From Dehalococcoidia bacterium (lineage in GTDB: Bacteria > Chloroflexota > Dehalococcoidia > Lucifugimonadales > SHYT01): a DNA stretch of 64,000 nucleotides. Under the pieces are notes generated by a model, which saw only the letters and a list, made by a program, of their open reading frames with translations, made no database searches and was not told the origin of the DNA. Location: assembly GCA_009693045.1 (NCBI GenBank), contig SHXZ01000002.1, positions 158,859 through 222,858 on the forward strand. The letters are read 5' to 3'. The translations under genes and the position numbers were made by a program. Shown in pieces: positions 16,436 to 25,045 of the stretch. How positions within the stretch are numbered: the first letter of the stretch is position 1; each line of letters starts with the position of its first letter.

Positions 16436-17262
16436 CTACCGTAGCAGTCTACGGCGCAGGAGCACGTAGGCAAGCAAACTGAGTCCTACCGCGTACGCCG
16501 CCAGCGCAGCCGCGGCAGCGCCCTGGAGCGGCCCGAACTCGCCCAGGTTGAAGCCTCGCATGAGGTAGACGCCCTGGGTGAGCGGCAGCGCCTACACGAA
16601 TTGCTCCAAGCCGTTCGGAAGTGTTTCAACGGGAAAGAACACGCCGCAGAAAAAGGACATGGGGACGCCGATGAGGTTGAACACCAGGTTGATGCTGTTG
16701 ATGGAAGGCGCCAGCGCGGCGCAACAGAGCCCCAGGGAGGCGAAGGTCGGCCCGAGAAGGAGGCCGGTGGGGACGATCAGGAACGCCCAGGGGGAGGCCA
16801 CGAGGCCGAAGGGCGTGATCAGCAGCAGCACCGCTGCCGAGACGACGGCCCCGCGAGTGGCGTTCCAGACCACCTCGCCCATGACCAGGTCCTGAAGCTC
16901 CATGGGCGTCTCCAGCATGTGCCGGATGACCCTGCGGGTGGACATGAGCAGGTAGAAGCCGTACGTGGAGTCCATAAGGGAGTGGAACATAGCGTAGCTG
17001 GCCGCCAGCCCGGGGGGGCGATGAACTGGGCGTAGCTCTGGCCTTGTCCTACCTGGCCTACCAGCTGCCCCAACCCGAACCCGATGGCGCCGAGCATGGT
17101 GAGCGGTTCTATGAGCATGCCGCCCATCTCAATGAGCGCGTTGCGGCGAAAGACCGTGAAGCCGCGCAGCCACACAGCCCACGCCAGGAGCGGGTCGGGC
17201 GCGAGGCCGCGGGTGGCCCGGCTGGCGGGCGAAGGCGGGGCGGAGACCGTGGTCTGGTTCAT
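16436..17262 (-). pseudogene. Broken ABC-2-type permease
   Basis: The gene starts at 17262 with MNQTTVSAPP, and its first membrane part runs to QSYAQFIAPP. A run of seven C (minus strand, near 17010-17018) then puts it out of frame. The continuation in the next frame (SYAMFHSLMDSTYGFYLLM and LLLGPTFASLGLCCAALAPS) is a good ABC-2 permease core. It ends at an in-frame TAG at 16592-16594. The same frame continues as ALPLTQGVYLMRGFNLGEFG to the natural stop at 16436. One frameshift and one nonsense codon make it a pseudogene unless these are sequence errors. Its start overlaps the ATPase stop (ATGA), as in a normal drug/lipid exporter operon. Confidence 0.85.
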
Positions 17263-18190
17263 TCGTCTGCCTCCTCGGCCAGCGCCCGGCTCGTGAGGCG
17301 CAGAAAGACGTCCTCTAGTGTGGCGTCCCTATGCACGACCGACGCTCCGTCGTCGGAGAAGGCGCTCGCGAGCGTGGCGCCGTCGCGGGATGGGACGAGC
17401 AGCGCGCTGCCGGACTCGTAGAACGGCAAGGATTCGCGGGTCAGGCGGTCCAGCAGCGCCTGACGCCGAGCCGATTGGACGCGGATCTCAAGCACGGGCC
17501 CAGCCGCGTGCCGCTGGATAAGCGCCTCGGGCGCGCCTTAGGCGAGGATACGTCCCTGGTCGAGGATGAGCAACCGGTTGCAGAGCACGGCTGCCTCCTC
17601 TATGTTATTCGTTGTGAGCAGTACGGTGGTCCCGCCGTCCTTCACGGTATGGAACAGGTCCCAGATGCGGTGGCGGTTGTGTGGGTCTAGGCCAAGCGTG
17701 GGATCGTCCACCACGAGCACTTTGGACTGCGTTATCAAGGCGCGCGCGATGGTGAGCCTGCGCTTCATGCCGCCGGAGAGCGTGTCAACCTCGCTGCGGC
17801 GTCGGTCGGCGAGACGGGACTGCTGTAACGCTTCCTCCGTCAGCACGCGGGCCTGCGGCGTGGTCAGCCCGTAGTAATGGGCGTGCGCCACGAGGTTCTG
17901 TTCAACGGTGAGATCACTGTCCAGGTCGTTCTCTTGTGGGACGACGCCTAGGATGGACTTGACCTGGCGGGGCCACCGGGCCACGTCCTTGCCGTCCACC
18001 AGCAGGTCGCCTCGGTGTGGGGGAGGTAGGTGCACACCATGCTGATGGTAGTGGTCTTTCCGGCGCCGTTGGGGCCAAGCAGGCCGAAGCACTCGCCGGG
18101 GTGGACCTCGAAGCTCACGCCGTCGACGGCGGTGAGGGCGCGGTACCGCTTGACTAGGTTGCGCGCGACGATGATGGGTGGCAAGGGCAA
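17259..18190 (-). pseudogene. Broken ABC transporter ATPase
   Basis: It starts with TTG at 18190 ([20 protein letters not shown]), preceded by AGAAGGA. Walker A is [10 protein letters not shown]. Near 18008-18016 one G seems missing from GAGGGC, shifting the frame. The rest reads [14 protein letters not shown], signature LSGGMKRR and Walker B VLVVDDPTLGLDP. A TAA at 17538-17540 interrupts the gene after LLILDQGRILA. The frame then goes on with GAPEALIQRHAAGPV to the true end at 17259. The catalytic Glu after Walker B is Asp, and the H-loop His is Asn (LLTTNNIEEA). It is the DrrA/CcmA-like partner of the adjacent permease. Confidence 0.86.
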
Positions 18191-18362
18191 ATCCTTCTGG
18201 TGGGTATGGTATCACGCGAGCGCGGCGCTCAGGCTGTACGGCGGATGGCCTTCGGCGATGCCGGCGCCACTGTCCGCCCTCGCAGGCGGCTAACCTTGGC
18301 GATGCGTGACACCGCGCCTATAATGCCGTCAAGGCTGGCTATTGCTGTTGAGGACGTAGGCT

Positions 18363-19466
18363 ATGGCGCAACTGCCCACTGGCAAAAACAATCGCTATCG
18401 TGAATACCTCCAGTCTGAGCTGGAGGGCGCGGGCCTGTTTAACACGCTGGCTGAGGCGGAGAAGGACCCGCAGCGCAGTCAGCTGTTCCGCGACCTGGCG
18501 CAGAACGAGATTAAACACGCCGCCCACTGGGCCGAACGGATCGGGGCGCCCGCCAAGGACTCGCTGCAGCCCGTTGTGACCTTCCGCACCAAGGTGCTGG
18601 GGTGGCTGGCGCGGCGGTTTGGGCTTCGTGCCGTCGCGCCGTTCCTTCTGCAAGAAGAGGTCCGTGAGTTTGACAAGTACCACGGCGAGGGCGACGCCAG
18701 CACGCTGGCCCGCGAGGAGCGCAACGCGGTGCGCCTCTTCAGCCTGGTTGACGAAGGCCCATTGCACCACCGCCGCGAGCGCTGGCACCGGACCGGCGGC
18801 GGTGGTAGCCTCCGTGCCGCCGTGCTGGGCGTGAACGACGGGCTGGTCTCCAACTTCAGCCTCACCATGGGAGTCGCGGCAGGCACACAGAATCCTCAGA
18901 TTGTGCTCCTCGCCGGGGTTGCGGCGTTGTTGGCCGGGAGCTTCTCCATGGCGGCGGGTGAATACGTTTCCATGAGCGCGCAACGGGAGCTGTACGAGCA
19001 CCAGATCAGGCTGGAGCGCACGGAGTTGGAGGAGATGCCCGAGGAGGAGGAGGAGGAGCTGGTCCTGATCTACCGCGCCAAGGGCCTCTCTGAGCTGGAC
19101 GCCCAGCGAGTGGCTCACCAGCTTATGAGCGACCCTGAAATGGCGCTGCGCACCAAGGCGTTTGAGGAGATGGGGCTTTCGGATGAGGCGCTGGGCTCGC
19201 CGTGGGGGGCCACGGTCAGCTCGTTCCTGGCGTTCGCCATTGGGGCCGTGGTGCCGCTGTTCCCGTACCTCGTTGGCGCGGGCGGCATCGCTTTCAGCCT
19301 GAGCGCCGGACTGAGCGCGCTGGCCCTGGTGACGGTTGGCGCCGCGCTGGCGCTGCTCTCGGGCCGGAGCGCACTCCGGAGCGCGCTCCGGATGCTGCTG
19401 GTCGGCGGCGCCGCGGCGGCGATCACCTACGGGGTGGGTCGGTTGCTGGGCGTGGCGGTGAGTTAG
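18363..19466 (+). CDS. Ferritin-like/VIT1 fusion, probable iron or manganese transporter
   Basis: 367 residues with two parts. Residues about 1-140 form a rubrerythrin-like four-helix domain with repeated acidic and histidine ligands (LAEAEKDPQRSQLFRDLAQ, EIKHAAHW, EEVREFDKYH). Residues about 150-367 are a VIT1/CCC1 domain with AAVLGVNDGLVSNFSLTMGV and GSFSMAAGEYVSMSAQRE, both diagnostic. An acidic loop EEMPEEEEEE precedes three more membrane helices. Such fusions (MbfA-like) are thought to bind iron and export or sequester it. It is monocistronic, with no metal-responsive operator recognised. Confidence 0.9.
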   Translation: MAQLPTGKNNRYREYLQSELEGAGLFNTLAEAEKDPQRSQLFRDLAQNEIKHAAHWAERIGAPAKDSLQPVVTFRTKVLGWLARRFGLRAVAPFLLQEEVREFDKYHGEGDASTLAREERNAVRLFSLVDEGPLHHRRERWHRTGGGGSLRAAVLGVNDGLVSNFSLTMGVAAGTQNPQIVLLAGVAALLAGSFSMAAGEYVSMSAQRELYEHQIRLERTELEEMPEEEEEELVLIYRAKGLSELDAQRVAHQLMSDPEMALRTKAFEEMGLSDEALGSPWGATVSSFLAFAIGAVVPLFPYLVGAGGIAFSLSAGLSALALVTVGAALALLSGRSALRSALRMLLVGGAAAAITYGVGRLLGVAVS

Positions 19467-19619
19467 GAAGGGTTTAGCACTTTACTCCACGCCGAGGGCG
19501 TGGTACCGGTGCTCGCGACGAGGCGCGAGAGGCACGCGGGCGGGCGAGGAGACCTCGCCCCTACGCGGCGACGCAAGGCGTATCGAATGGCGCACGCGGC
19601 CCCGTTCCCCGCCCACCTA

Positions 19620-19660
19620 ACCCTCTCGCCCCCCTTCCCTAAATGGGAAGGGGGAAGAAC
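19620..19660. repeat. Dispersed CCCCTTCCC-type hairpin
   Basis: CCCCCTTCCC (19630-19639) and GGGAAGGGGG (19645-19654) form a 10-bp stem. Related hairpins occur at 43748-43770 and 58192-58214. The remainder of 19467-19755 contains no gene; a second short GGCGAGGAGACCTCGCC hairpin lies near 19545. Confidence 0.6.
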
Positions 19661-19755
19661 GCGCCCAGCCTCGCGGAGGGCACGAGAAGGCTTTTGGCGG
19701 TTGCGACTAGGAGACACGTTTAGCACATCTTCAGGACTGCGGAAGGGAGAACGTT

Positions 19756-20397
19756 ATGCCCGTCCACTACCAGAACCAGCGGATGCGCGTGCACAAGGTG
19801 GTCGCGAGCAGGTTCAACAACAACGCGTACGTGCTCGTGTGCCTTGCGACGGGCGAGAGCGTGGTGATTGACGCACCGGAGGAGCAGGCGAAGGTACTGG
19901 AGGAGACCAAGGGCACGAGGGTGCGGGCGATCCTCATCACGCACCGGCACAGCGACCACACGGGCGGCTACGCGCAGCTCAAGGAGGCGCTCAACGCGGC
20001 GGGGGCCATTGGCGCGGACGACGCCGAGGCGCTGCCCGGCCAGCCGGACTTTTTGCTCACCGACGGCGACATCATCCCCGTGGGCCATCTGGCGCTGCGG
20101 GCTATCCACACGCCCGGCCACACTCCCGGCGCCACCTGCCTGCTGGTGGAAGATGTGTTGTTCTCCGGTGACACGCTGTTTCCCGGCGGACCGGGCAACA
20201 CGCGGACGCCGGAGGCGCTGCGCCAGAGCATCCAGAGCATCACGGCCAAGCTGCACACGCTGCCGGACGGGACGAAGGTGCTGCCGGGACACGGGGCGGA
20301 CACGACCATCGGCGAGTCCAAGCGGGAGTACGCGGTGTTCGCGGGCAAGCCGCACGCGGCGGACCTGTGCGGCGACGTGGACTGGCTGAAGAGCTGA
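19756..20397 (+). CDS. Metallo-beta-lactamase-fold hydrolase (glyoxalase II-like)
   Basis: 213 residues. The motif THRHSDHTGG gives the HxHxDH metal site. THTPGHTPGATCLL-like residues and FSGDTLFPGGPGNT carry the further histidine and the aspartate, and LPGHGADTTIG supplies the final histidine. The layout is that of hydroxyacylglutathione-hydrolase-like enzymes, though the C-terminal substrate domain of GloB is absent. GAAGGGAGA precedes the ATG at 19756. It stands alone, so the substrate is unknown. Confidence 0.88.
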   Translation: MPVHYQNQRMRVHKVVASRFNNNAYVLVCLATGESVVIDAPEEQAKVLEETKGTRVRAILITHRHSDHTGGYAQLKEALNAAGAIGADDAEALPGQPDFLLTDGDIIPVGHLALRAIHTPGHTPGATCLLVEDVLFSGDTLFPGGPGNTRTPEALRQSIQSITAKLHTLPDGTKVLPGHGADTTIGESKREYAVFAGKPHAADLCGDVDWLKS

Positions 20398-20499
20398 GGG
20401 TTGGGGGAAGTGGCTCAGAATGGGTGAGACCAGGCGAGTTGGTTCCCTTGACGCCTTGGCGCCACAAAGAAGACCTCACGCAGGGGGAAAGTCGTAGTC

Positions 20500-21141
20500 A
20501 TGGCTTGGACAAGGCTTGCTTTTGTGGCTTCGGCTGTTGGCGCGATGGTGGCGTTAGTATCTTGCACGTCTGGACAGATGTCCGCGCCTGACTTCAACGA
20601 CTTCATGTTGAGGGCGCGTGCCCTGTCTTATGACGACTACCAGGTGGCGCTCCATCTTCTCAGTGTCCTTGGCACGGGCAATATCAGCACCAGCCTAGTG
20701 GTGACGTGGCGGGGTGCGACGGAGGGCCACTTCCGCGGGTTTGCCGGTGTTTACATAGCGAAGGAGTGTCTTGCTGGGCGCCTGCCGAGTGGCGAAGGAT
20801 TCATCGCTTTCGTGGTAGCACAAGGGGGACCTGTCCCAAGCGGGGTGCTCTTGCCGCTGGCCAGCAGGACCATAGGGGATGTCTTCGACCGAGAGAAGTT
20901 TCCTGAGTCTAAAAACGGGTGCCTGCGAGTGTATTTCGCGCCCGTAGATGGTACAGAGGCCAGACTAGCCATTGATCTGATTACCGCAGTTGGCATTAGC
21001 AATGTAAACCCCAGTTTGCGCGATCTTTACTTGCGTGTGCAAGAGCAGCAAGCCTTTGCCTGGTTCAGGCCCGAAGTGAAGTCGAAAGGCAACCTGCTGA
21101 GGTTCCTGTGCGAGGGGACCTCCTGCTTGGTTGCGCCATGA
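20500..21141 (+). CDS. Hypothetical lipoprotein
   Basis: 213 residues. The signal peptide ends in LVSC at about residue 22, so it is probably lipid-anchored. The mature part has mixed alpha/beta character and no motif I recognise. Two cysteines near the C-terminus (FLCEGTSC) could pair. AGGGGGAAA lies upstream of the ATG. Its GC content looks slightly lower than that of its neighbours. No operon partner is evident. Confidence 0.7.
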   Translation: MAWTRLAFVASAVGAMVALVSCTSGQMSAPDFNDFMLRARALSYDDYQVALHLLSVLGTGNISTSLVVTWRGATEGHFRGFAGVYIAKECLAGRLPSGEGFIAFVVAQGGPVPSGVLLPLASRTIGDVFDREKFPESKNGCLRVYFAPVDGTEARLAIDLITAVGISNVNPSLRDLYLRVQEQQAFAWFRPEVKSKGNLLRFLCEGTSCLVAP

Positions 21142-21450
21142 GGGGCCACGGGCGCCTGTGCGCCCAGCATTTCCCGTAGCCTCATCATGGCCTACGACAG
21201 GGTTGCGAAAAATCTTGAGTTTATAACGCGCTGCTTATGCTGCTGCCACCAGGCCAACGGCGGGCTTGGCTGGCGTTGATCTGCGGGGGCGAGGCCCATA
21301 AGGACTACGCCTAGGCCTCCGTACTCTCGCCAAACCGGAGAGGACTGGATTGCCTTTCAATCCTCTGGTGCTCTCCACTCGGGGCCAGTGATAGCAGATT
21401 TCTAGGGCACTATCGCGTCGGGAGATGGACACGGTGGGATGCATGAAAAG
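21142..21450. other. Intergenic, no gene seen
   Basis: About 310 bp between the lipoprotein and tRNA-Lys (which is read leftwards, so this region holds its downstream flank). I see no open frame with a ribosome-binding site and no strong hairpin. Confidence 0.5.
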
Positions 21451-21523
21451 TGGGCCGTGAGGGATTTGAACCCCCGACCGTTGGCTTAAAAGGCCACTGC
21501 TCTGCCAACTGAGCTAACGGCCC
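21451..21523 (-). tRNA. tRNA-Lys (UUU)
   Basis: The minus strand reads GGGCCGT, TAGCTCAGTTGGCAGAGCA and the anticodon stem-loop with CTTTTAA (anticodon TTT). GGTCGGGGGTTCAAATCC and ACGGCCC with discriminator A follow. The acceptor pairs all seven bases. CCA is not encoded. The size of 73 nt is normal. Confidence 0.96.
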
Positions 21524-21596
21524 CTACGTCATTATTCTAACAGCGTGCGATGAAAGTCGGAAGCCCGCGCGGTGTTGGAGCAGGGTCTTTTCATTG

Positions 21597-21722
21597 TCAT
21601 TCCGAGCCCGTTCGCTCCGCTCAGGGTAAACTCCGCGAGGAATCTCCGCAGCTCTGTGGGCGGTAACCTAAGGAGCGGAGATTCCTCGGTCGTCCTTCAA
21701 CTGAAGGACGACCGAGGAATGG
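21597..21722. repeat. Dispersed inverted-repeat element, copy 1
   Basis: Contains CGAGGAATCTCCGC (21636-21649) and its complement (21675-21688), then a GGTCGTCCTTCA/TGAAGGACGACC hairpin and CCGAGGAAT. The same wording recurs near 27555-27657, 37720-37800, 47050-47212, 49050-49235 and 50811-50963. It is non-coding and MITE-like. The rest of 21524-21837 carries a TATAAT at 21809-21814, likely the -10 for the MFS gene. Confidence 0.7.
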
Positions 21723-21837
21723 CAACGGTTGTTTCTGACCAGAAGCTGGCGAAAACGAAAAGGCCCTGTGGTCATGGCGCTTTGCCCATACGATTCCAGA
21801 AAAAAATGTATAATCGGTTCCAACAATTGAAAGCTGT

Positions 21838-23103
21838 ATGAGTACCACTTCGATACACTCAACCTCAACGCGGCGCCCTGTGGAGGTACCACGGGGCGCG
21901 TTTCTCGTTCTGCTGGGAGCCACGTTCGTGTCGCTCTTCGGCGTCGGCATCATCGTGCCGATCCTGCCGGTGTACGCGACGGATCTCGGTGCGTCCGGCT
22001 TTCTCCTCGGTCTCATGACCGCCAGCTTCTCGCTGGCCAGCGCGGTCGTCCAGCCGTTCGTCGGCGCCGCTTCCGACCGGCGAGGCCGCAAGCCCTTCAT
22101 CGTCGTCGGCCTGGCCATGTACGGGCTCGCCGGGGTGGCTTACGCCTTTGCGCCGTCCATCTGGGCGCTGATGGCCGTGCGCGCGTTCCAGGGCATGGGC
22201 GCGGCGATGATTTTCCCCATCGCGATGGCGTACATCGGCGACCGGACGCCTCCGCACAAAGAAGGATTCAACATGGGCCTATACAACGTCGCGGTTTACA
22301 CGGGGATCGGCGCGGGCCCCATCATCGGCGGCGTGTTCAAGGACACGTTGGGCATGGTAGCCGGTTTCTACGCGATGGCCGCGGCGAGCTTTCTGGCGAT
22401 GGCGTTTGTCATCTTCATGCTCCACGAGGACAGGGACGCGGTGGAGCATGAGGAGCGGGAGCCGATGTGGGACAGCTTTAAGAGCATGATGCGGAGCCGC
22501 CGGATTAAGGCGGTCTATGGGCTCCGTCTGGCGTTTCAGTTCGTGATGATCCCAACGTGGGTGTTCCTGCCGCTGATGATGATCCAGAGGATGGACGCGA
22601 CGGGCGTGCAAATCGGCATCATCATAACCATCCGCACGCTGGTCTCGGCGGTGTTCCAGCCCGGCTTCGGCTGGCTGGGCGACCGGCAGAGCAAGGCCGG
22701 GATGGCGCTTGTGGCTTCCACGGTGCTGGTCGGCATTGTGGTCGCCATCGGGCTTTCCACGGAGTTCTGGCACCTCATCGTGCTGTTCGCCGCGCTTGGC
22801 ATCGCCGAGGCCGTGGTGCTGCCGACGTTGTCAGGGATTATTGTTGAGGAGGGCCGCTCGCATGGAATGGGCTACACGCTGAGCGTCTTCACCATGGTGA
22901 TGAACCTCGGCATTTTTGCCGGCTCCATGACGGCCGGGCTGATGGTGGACTCGTTCGGCATGACGGCGATGTTCCTGAGCGTGGCGGTGGTCCTGGCCTT
23001 CGCGACGGTCGGGTCCGGCCTGGCGTTTCGCAAAACCGCTCCGTCCACCACGGTCCTAGCGCAGCCACTTGGGCAGACCGCGCTTTCCAGACGGGCGCAC
23101 TAA
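21838..23103 (+). CDS. Major facilitator superfamily transporter
   Basis: 421 residues with twelve hydrophobic segments. The first loop has GAASDRRGRKPFIVVG, MFS motif A, and the second half has a counterpart GWLGDRQSKAGMAL. VRAFQGMGAAMIFPIAMAYI and YTGIGAGPIIGG resemble drug:H+ antiporter (DHA1) motifs B and C, so efflux is likely. The ligand is unknown. The ATG at 21838 lies 23 nt after a TATAAT box. The gene is apparently monocistronic. Confidence 0.9.
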   Translation: MSTTSIHSTSTRRPVEVPRGAFLVLLGATFVSLFGVGIIVPILPVYATDLGASGFLLGLMTASFSLASAVVQPFVGAASDRRGRKPFIVVGLAMYGLAGVAYAFAPSIWALMAVRAFQGMGAAMIFPIAMAYIGDRTPPHKEGFNMGLYNVAVYTGIGAGPIIGGVFKDTLGMVAGFYAMAAASFLAMAFVIFMLHEDRDAVEHEEREPMWDSFKSMMRSRRIKAVYGLRLAFQFVMIPTWVFLPLMMIQRMDATGVQIGIIITIRTLVSAVFQPGFGWLGDRQSKAGMALVASTVLVGIVVAIGLSTEFWHLIVLFAALGIAEAVVLPTLSGIIVEEGRSHGMGYTLSVFTMVMNLGIFAGSMTAGLMVDSFGMTAMFLSVAVVLAFATVGSGLAFRKTAPSTTVLAQPLGQTALSRRAH

Positions 23104-23336
23104 GCGAGCGCTTTTCTCAGCGCCTCACCGGCCTCTTTCACTACGCTCATCCCAGTATCCACGCCTGGTATGCCGAAGAAGCCGTCCTCCTGCGGGTCAC
23201 GGACTCTTGACTGCCCCTTCCCCATCGCGTGGCTCCGGGGCCTTGGCTCAGATTGACAATGTAAGCGCCCTCCTGGCTTCGTCCCCAGTGGGTTAGACTA
23301 CTCTTGGGGGCGGAGCCGTTAGTTCTGAGGTGGCGT

Positions 23337-24674
23337 GTGCGATTCCTGCGAAGAGTCCTGGCCGTCGTCTTTCTGGTCCTGGGCGCTGCGCCACTGTGGA
23401 GCGGCGTTGTGCTCGCGCAGTCGGCGTCGCAGCGGGACGCGTACGTCGTGCGGCTGGAGGGCATGGTCACGCCGGTGACGGCCCGCCACGTGGTGCGCCA
23501 CCTCCACACCGCCGAGGAGCGCGGCGCCGAGGTGTTCATCCTCACCATGGACACGCCCGGCGGGCTGGACACCTCCATGCGGGACATCGTGCAGGGGTTG
23601 CTGAACGCCAAGATGCCGACGGTGGTCTTCGTCTCGCCGAAGGGGGCGCGCGCGGCCTCGGCGGGGGCGTTCATCACGGTGGCGGCGCACGTCGCGGCCA
23701 TGGCCCCTGGGACGAACATCGGCGCGGCGACGCCCGTGGCGCTGGGCGCGGAGCTGCCGACGACGCTGGAGCGCAAGGCCACGAACGACGCGGCGGCGTA
23801 CATCCGCGAGATCGCACTGCTTCGGGCGCGCAACGCGGACTGGCTGGAGAGCACGGTGCGCTTGGCGGCGTCGGCCCCTGCCACCGAGGCGCTGAAGATG
23901 CGCGTCATTGACCTGATCGCCGAGGACCTGCCTGACCTGTTGCAGAAGCTGAACGGGAAGTCCGTGACGGTTGACGGGGCAGCGCGCAGTCTCCACACCG
24001 CGGACGCCAGGGTCATCAGCCGCGGCATGACTTTGCTGGAGCGCCTCCTCAGCTTCGTGGCGGATCCAACGATCGCGACGCTGTTCATCTCGCTGGGGAG
24101 CCTGGCGATCATTGCTGAGTTCTTCCACCCCAGCCTGGTCATTGGGCTGACGGGCGGCATCCTGCTGGCCCTGGGGCTGGTTGGTGTCGGCAACCTTCCG
24201 GTGAACTGGGTGGGCGTGGCGCTGATCCTGGTGGGCGCGGTGCTGCTGCTCCTGGAGCTGCTGACGGCGGGATGGGGGGTGTTTGGCTTTGGCTCGCTGG
24301 CCTGCTTCGTGGTGGGCATGGTGCTGCTGTTCTCCACGTACCAGCCGTCGTTGCCCGGCGCGCCGGACTTCCGCGCCAGCCCGTGGGCCATCACGGGGGT
24401 GTCGGTCTTCATCGCGCTGACGATCTTCTTTCTGGTGGTTGTGGTCTTGCGCTCAAGCAAGATCGTGCAGCTTCCGAGCGAGTCGGCGAAGCTGGTGGGC
24501 CAGACGGGCATGGTGACGTCGGACCTGACGCCGCGCGGCACGGTGCAGCTGGGCGGCGAGTTGTGGACGGCGGAAGCGGAAGGCGACGTGAGCATCATTG
24601 CCGGAGAGCGCGTGGAGGCGGTGGGTGTGGAGGGGTTGGTGCTCCGCGTGCGGAAGGTAGCGCCCAAGGGGTAA
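23337..24674 (+). CDS. NfeD1b-type membrane serine protease (ClpP-class)
   Basis: About 445 residues. The signal peptide ends in LAQS. A ClpP-like protease domain follows with DTPGGLDTSMRDIV and the catalytic serine in KGARAASAGAFITVAA. Four to five membrane helices (about residues 240-370) and a C-terminal NfeD OB-fold (GQTGMVTSDLTPRGTVQLGG) complete the protein. Such proteins work with SPFH/stomatin partners in membrane quality control. No stomatin gene is adjacent. The GTG at 23337 with GAGG 6 nt upstream is preferred; a TTG at 23304 is the longer alternative. Confidence 0.9.
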   Translation: MRFLRRVLAVVFLVLGAAPLWSGVVLAQSASQRDAYVVRLEGMVTPVTARHVVRHLHTAEERGAEVFILTMDTPGGLDTSMRDIVQGLLNAKMPTVVFVSPKGARAASAGAFITVAAHVAAMAPGTNIGAATPVALGAELPTTLERKATNDAAAYIREIALLRARNADWLESTVRLAASAPATEALKMRVIDLIAEDLPDLLQKLNGKSVTVDGAARSLHTADARVISRGMTLLERLLSFVADPTIATLFISLGSLAIIAEFFHPSLVIGLTGGILLALGLVGVGNLPVNWVGVALILVGAVLLLLELLTAGWGVFGFGSLACFVVGMVLLFSTYQPSLPGAPDFRASPWAITGVSVFIALTIFFLVVVVLRSSKIVQLPSESAKLVGQTGMVTSDLTPRGTVQLGGELWTAEAEGDVSIIAGERVEAVGVEGLVLRVRKVAPKG

Positions 24675-24675
24675 C

Positions 24676-24841
24676 GCTGGGAGTCCCTTTTTCTCAAGAA
24701 AGGGACTCCCAGCCCCTCGCCAAAGAACGTTCGCCGAACGGAAGGAGCCAGGGGCGTCAAAGGCCCCTGGCTCCTTCCGTTGTGTGACAGTTTTCTGGGA
24801 AGGGTTTGGGGAACCCCTCTTTGCAAAAGAGGGTTCCCCAA
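24676..24841. repeat. Cluster of three hairpins after nfeD
   Basis: Hairpin 1 has 15-bp perfect arms (24676-24690 and 24699-24713). Hairpin 2 has 17-bp perfect arms (24739-24755 and 24763-24779). Hairpin 3 (24806-24841) has TTGGGGAACCCCTC arms with one bulge and the loop TTTGCAAAAG. Hairpins 1 and 3 resemble the 68-bp palindrome at the window end in arm layout and apex. No T-tract follows, so these are repeats that may also act as terminators. Confidence 0.75.
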
Positions 24842-24844
24842 CGC

Positions 24845-25041
24845 TGCTCCATAGGTTTCCCCCAGCCGCCGCCCCCTGGCGTGGCGATGCGGAGCACGCC
24901 GCCCGGCTCGGTGCGCAGGGTCACTTTCGGCGGCAGCGGAACCTCCTCCGTGGCGCCGGGCGCGCCGCCGTCCAGGCCGTACGGGGCGTGGCGACGTCGG
25001 TCGGTCAGGACGGTGACCACGGCAAGCGAGAAGATTACGTT
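24845..25041 (-). pseudogene. C-terminal remnant of N-methylhydantoinase B
   Basis: The minus strand encodes about 60 residues: VVTVLTDRRRHAPYGLDGG, APGATEE, LPPKVTLRTEPGGVLRI and TPGGGGWG. This is the highly conserved C-terminal end of HyuB/HydB (hydantoinase/oxoprolinase B subunit, normally above 500 residues). A TAG at 25042-25044 closes the frame upstream and the rest of the gene is gone. Downstream it runs into the hairpin cluster. No hyuA is nearby. This is a decayed fragment. Confidence 0.8.
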
Positions 25042-25045
25042 CTAT

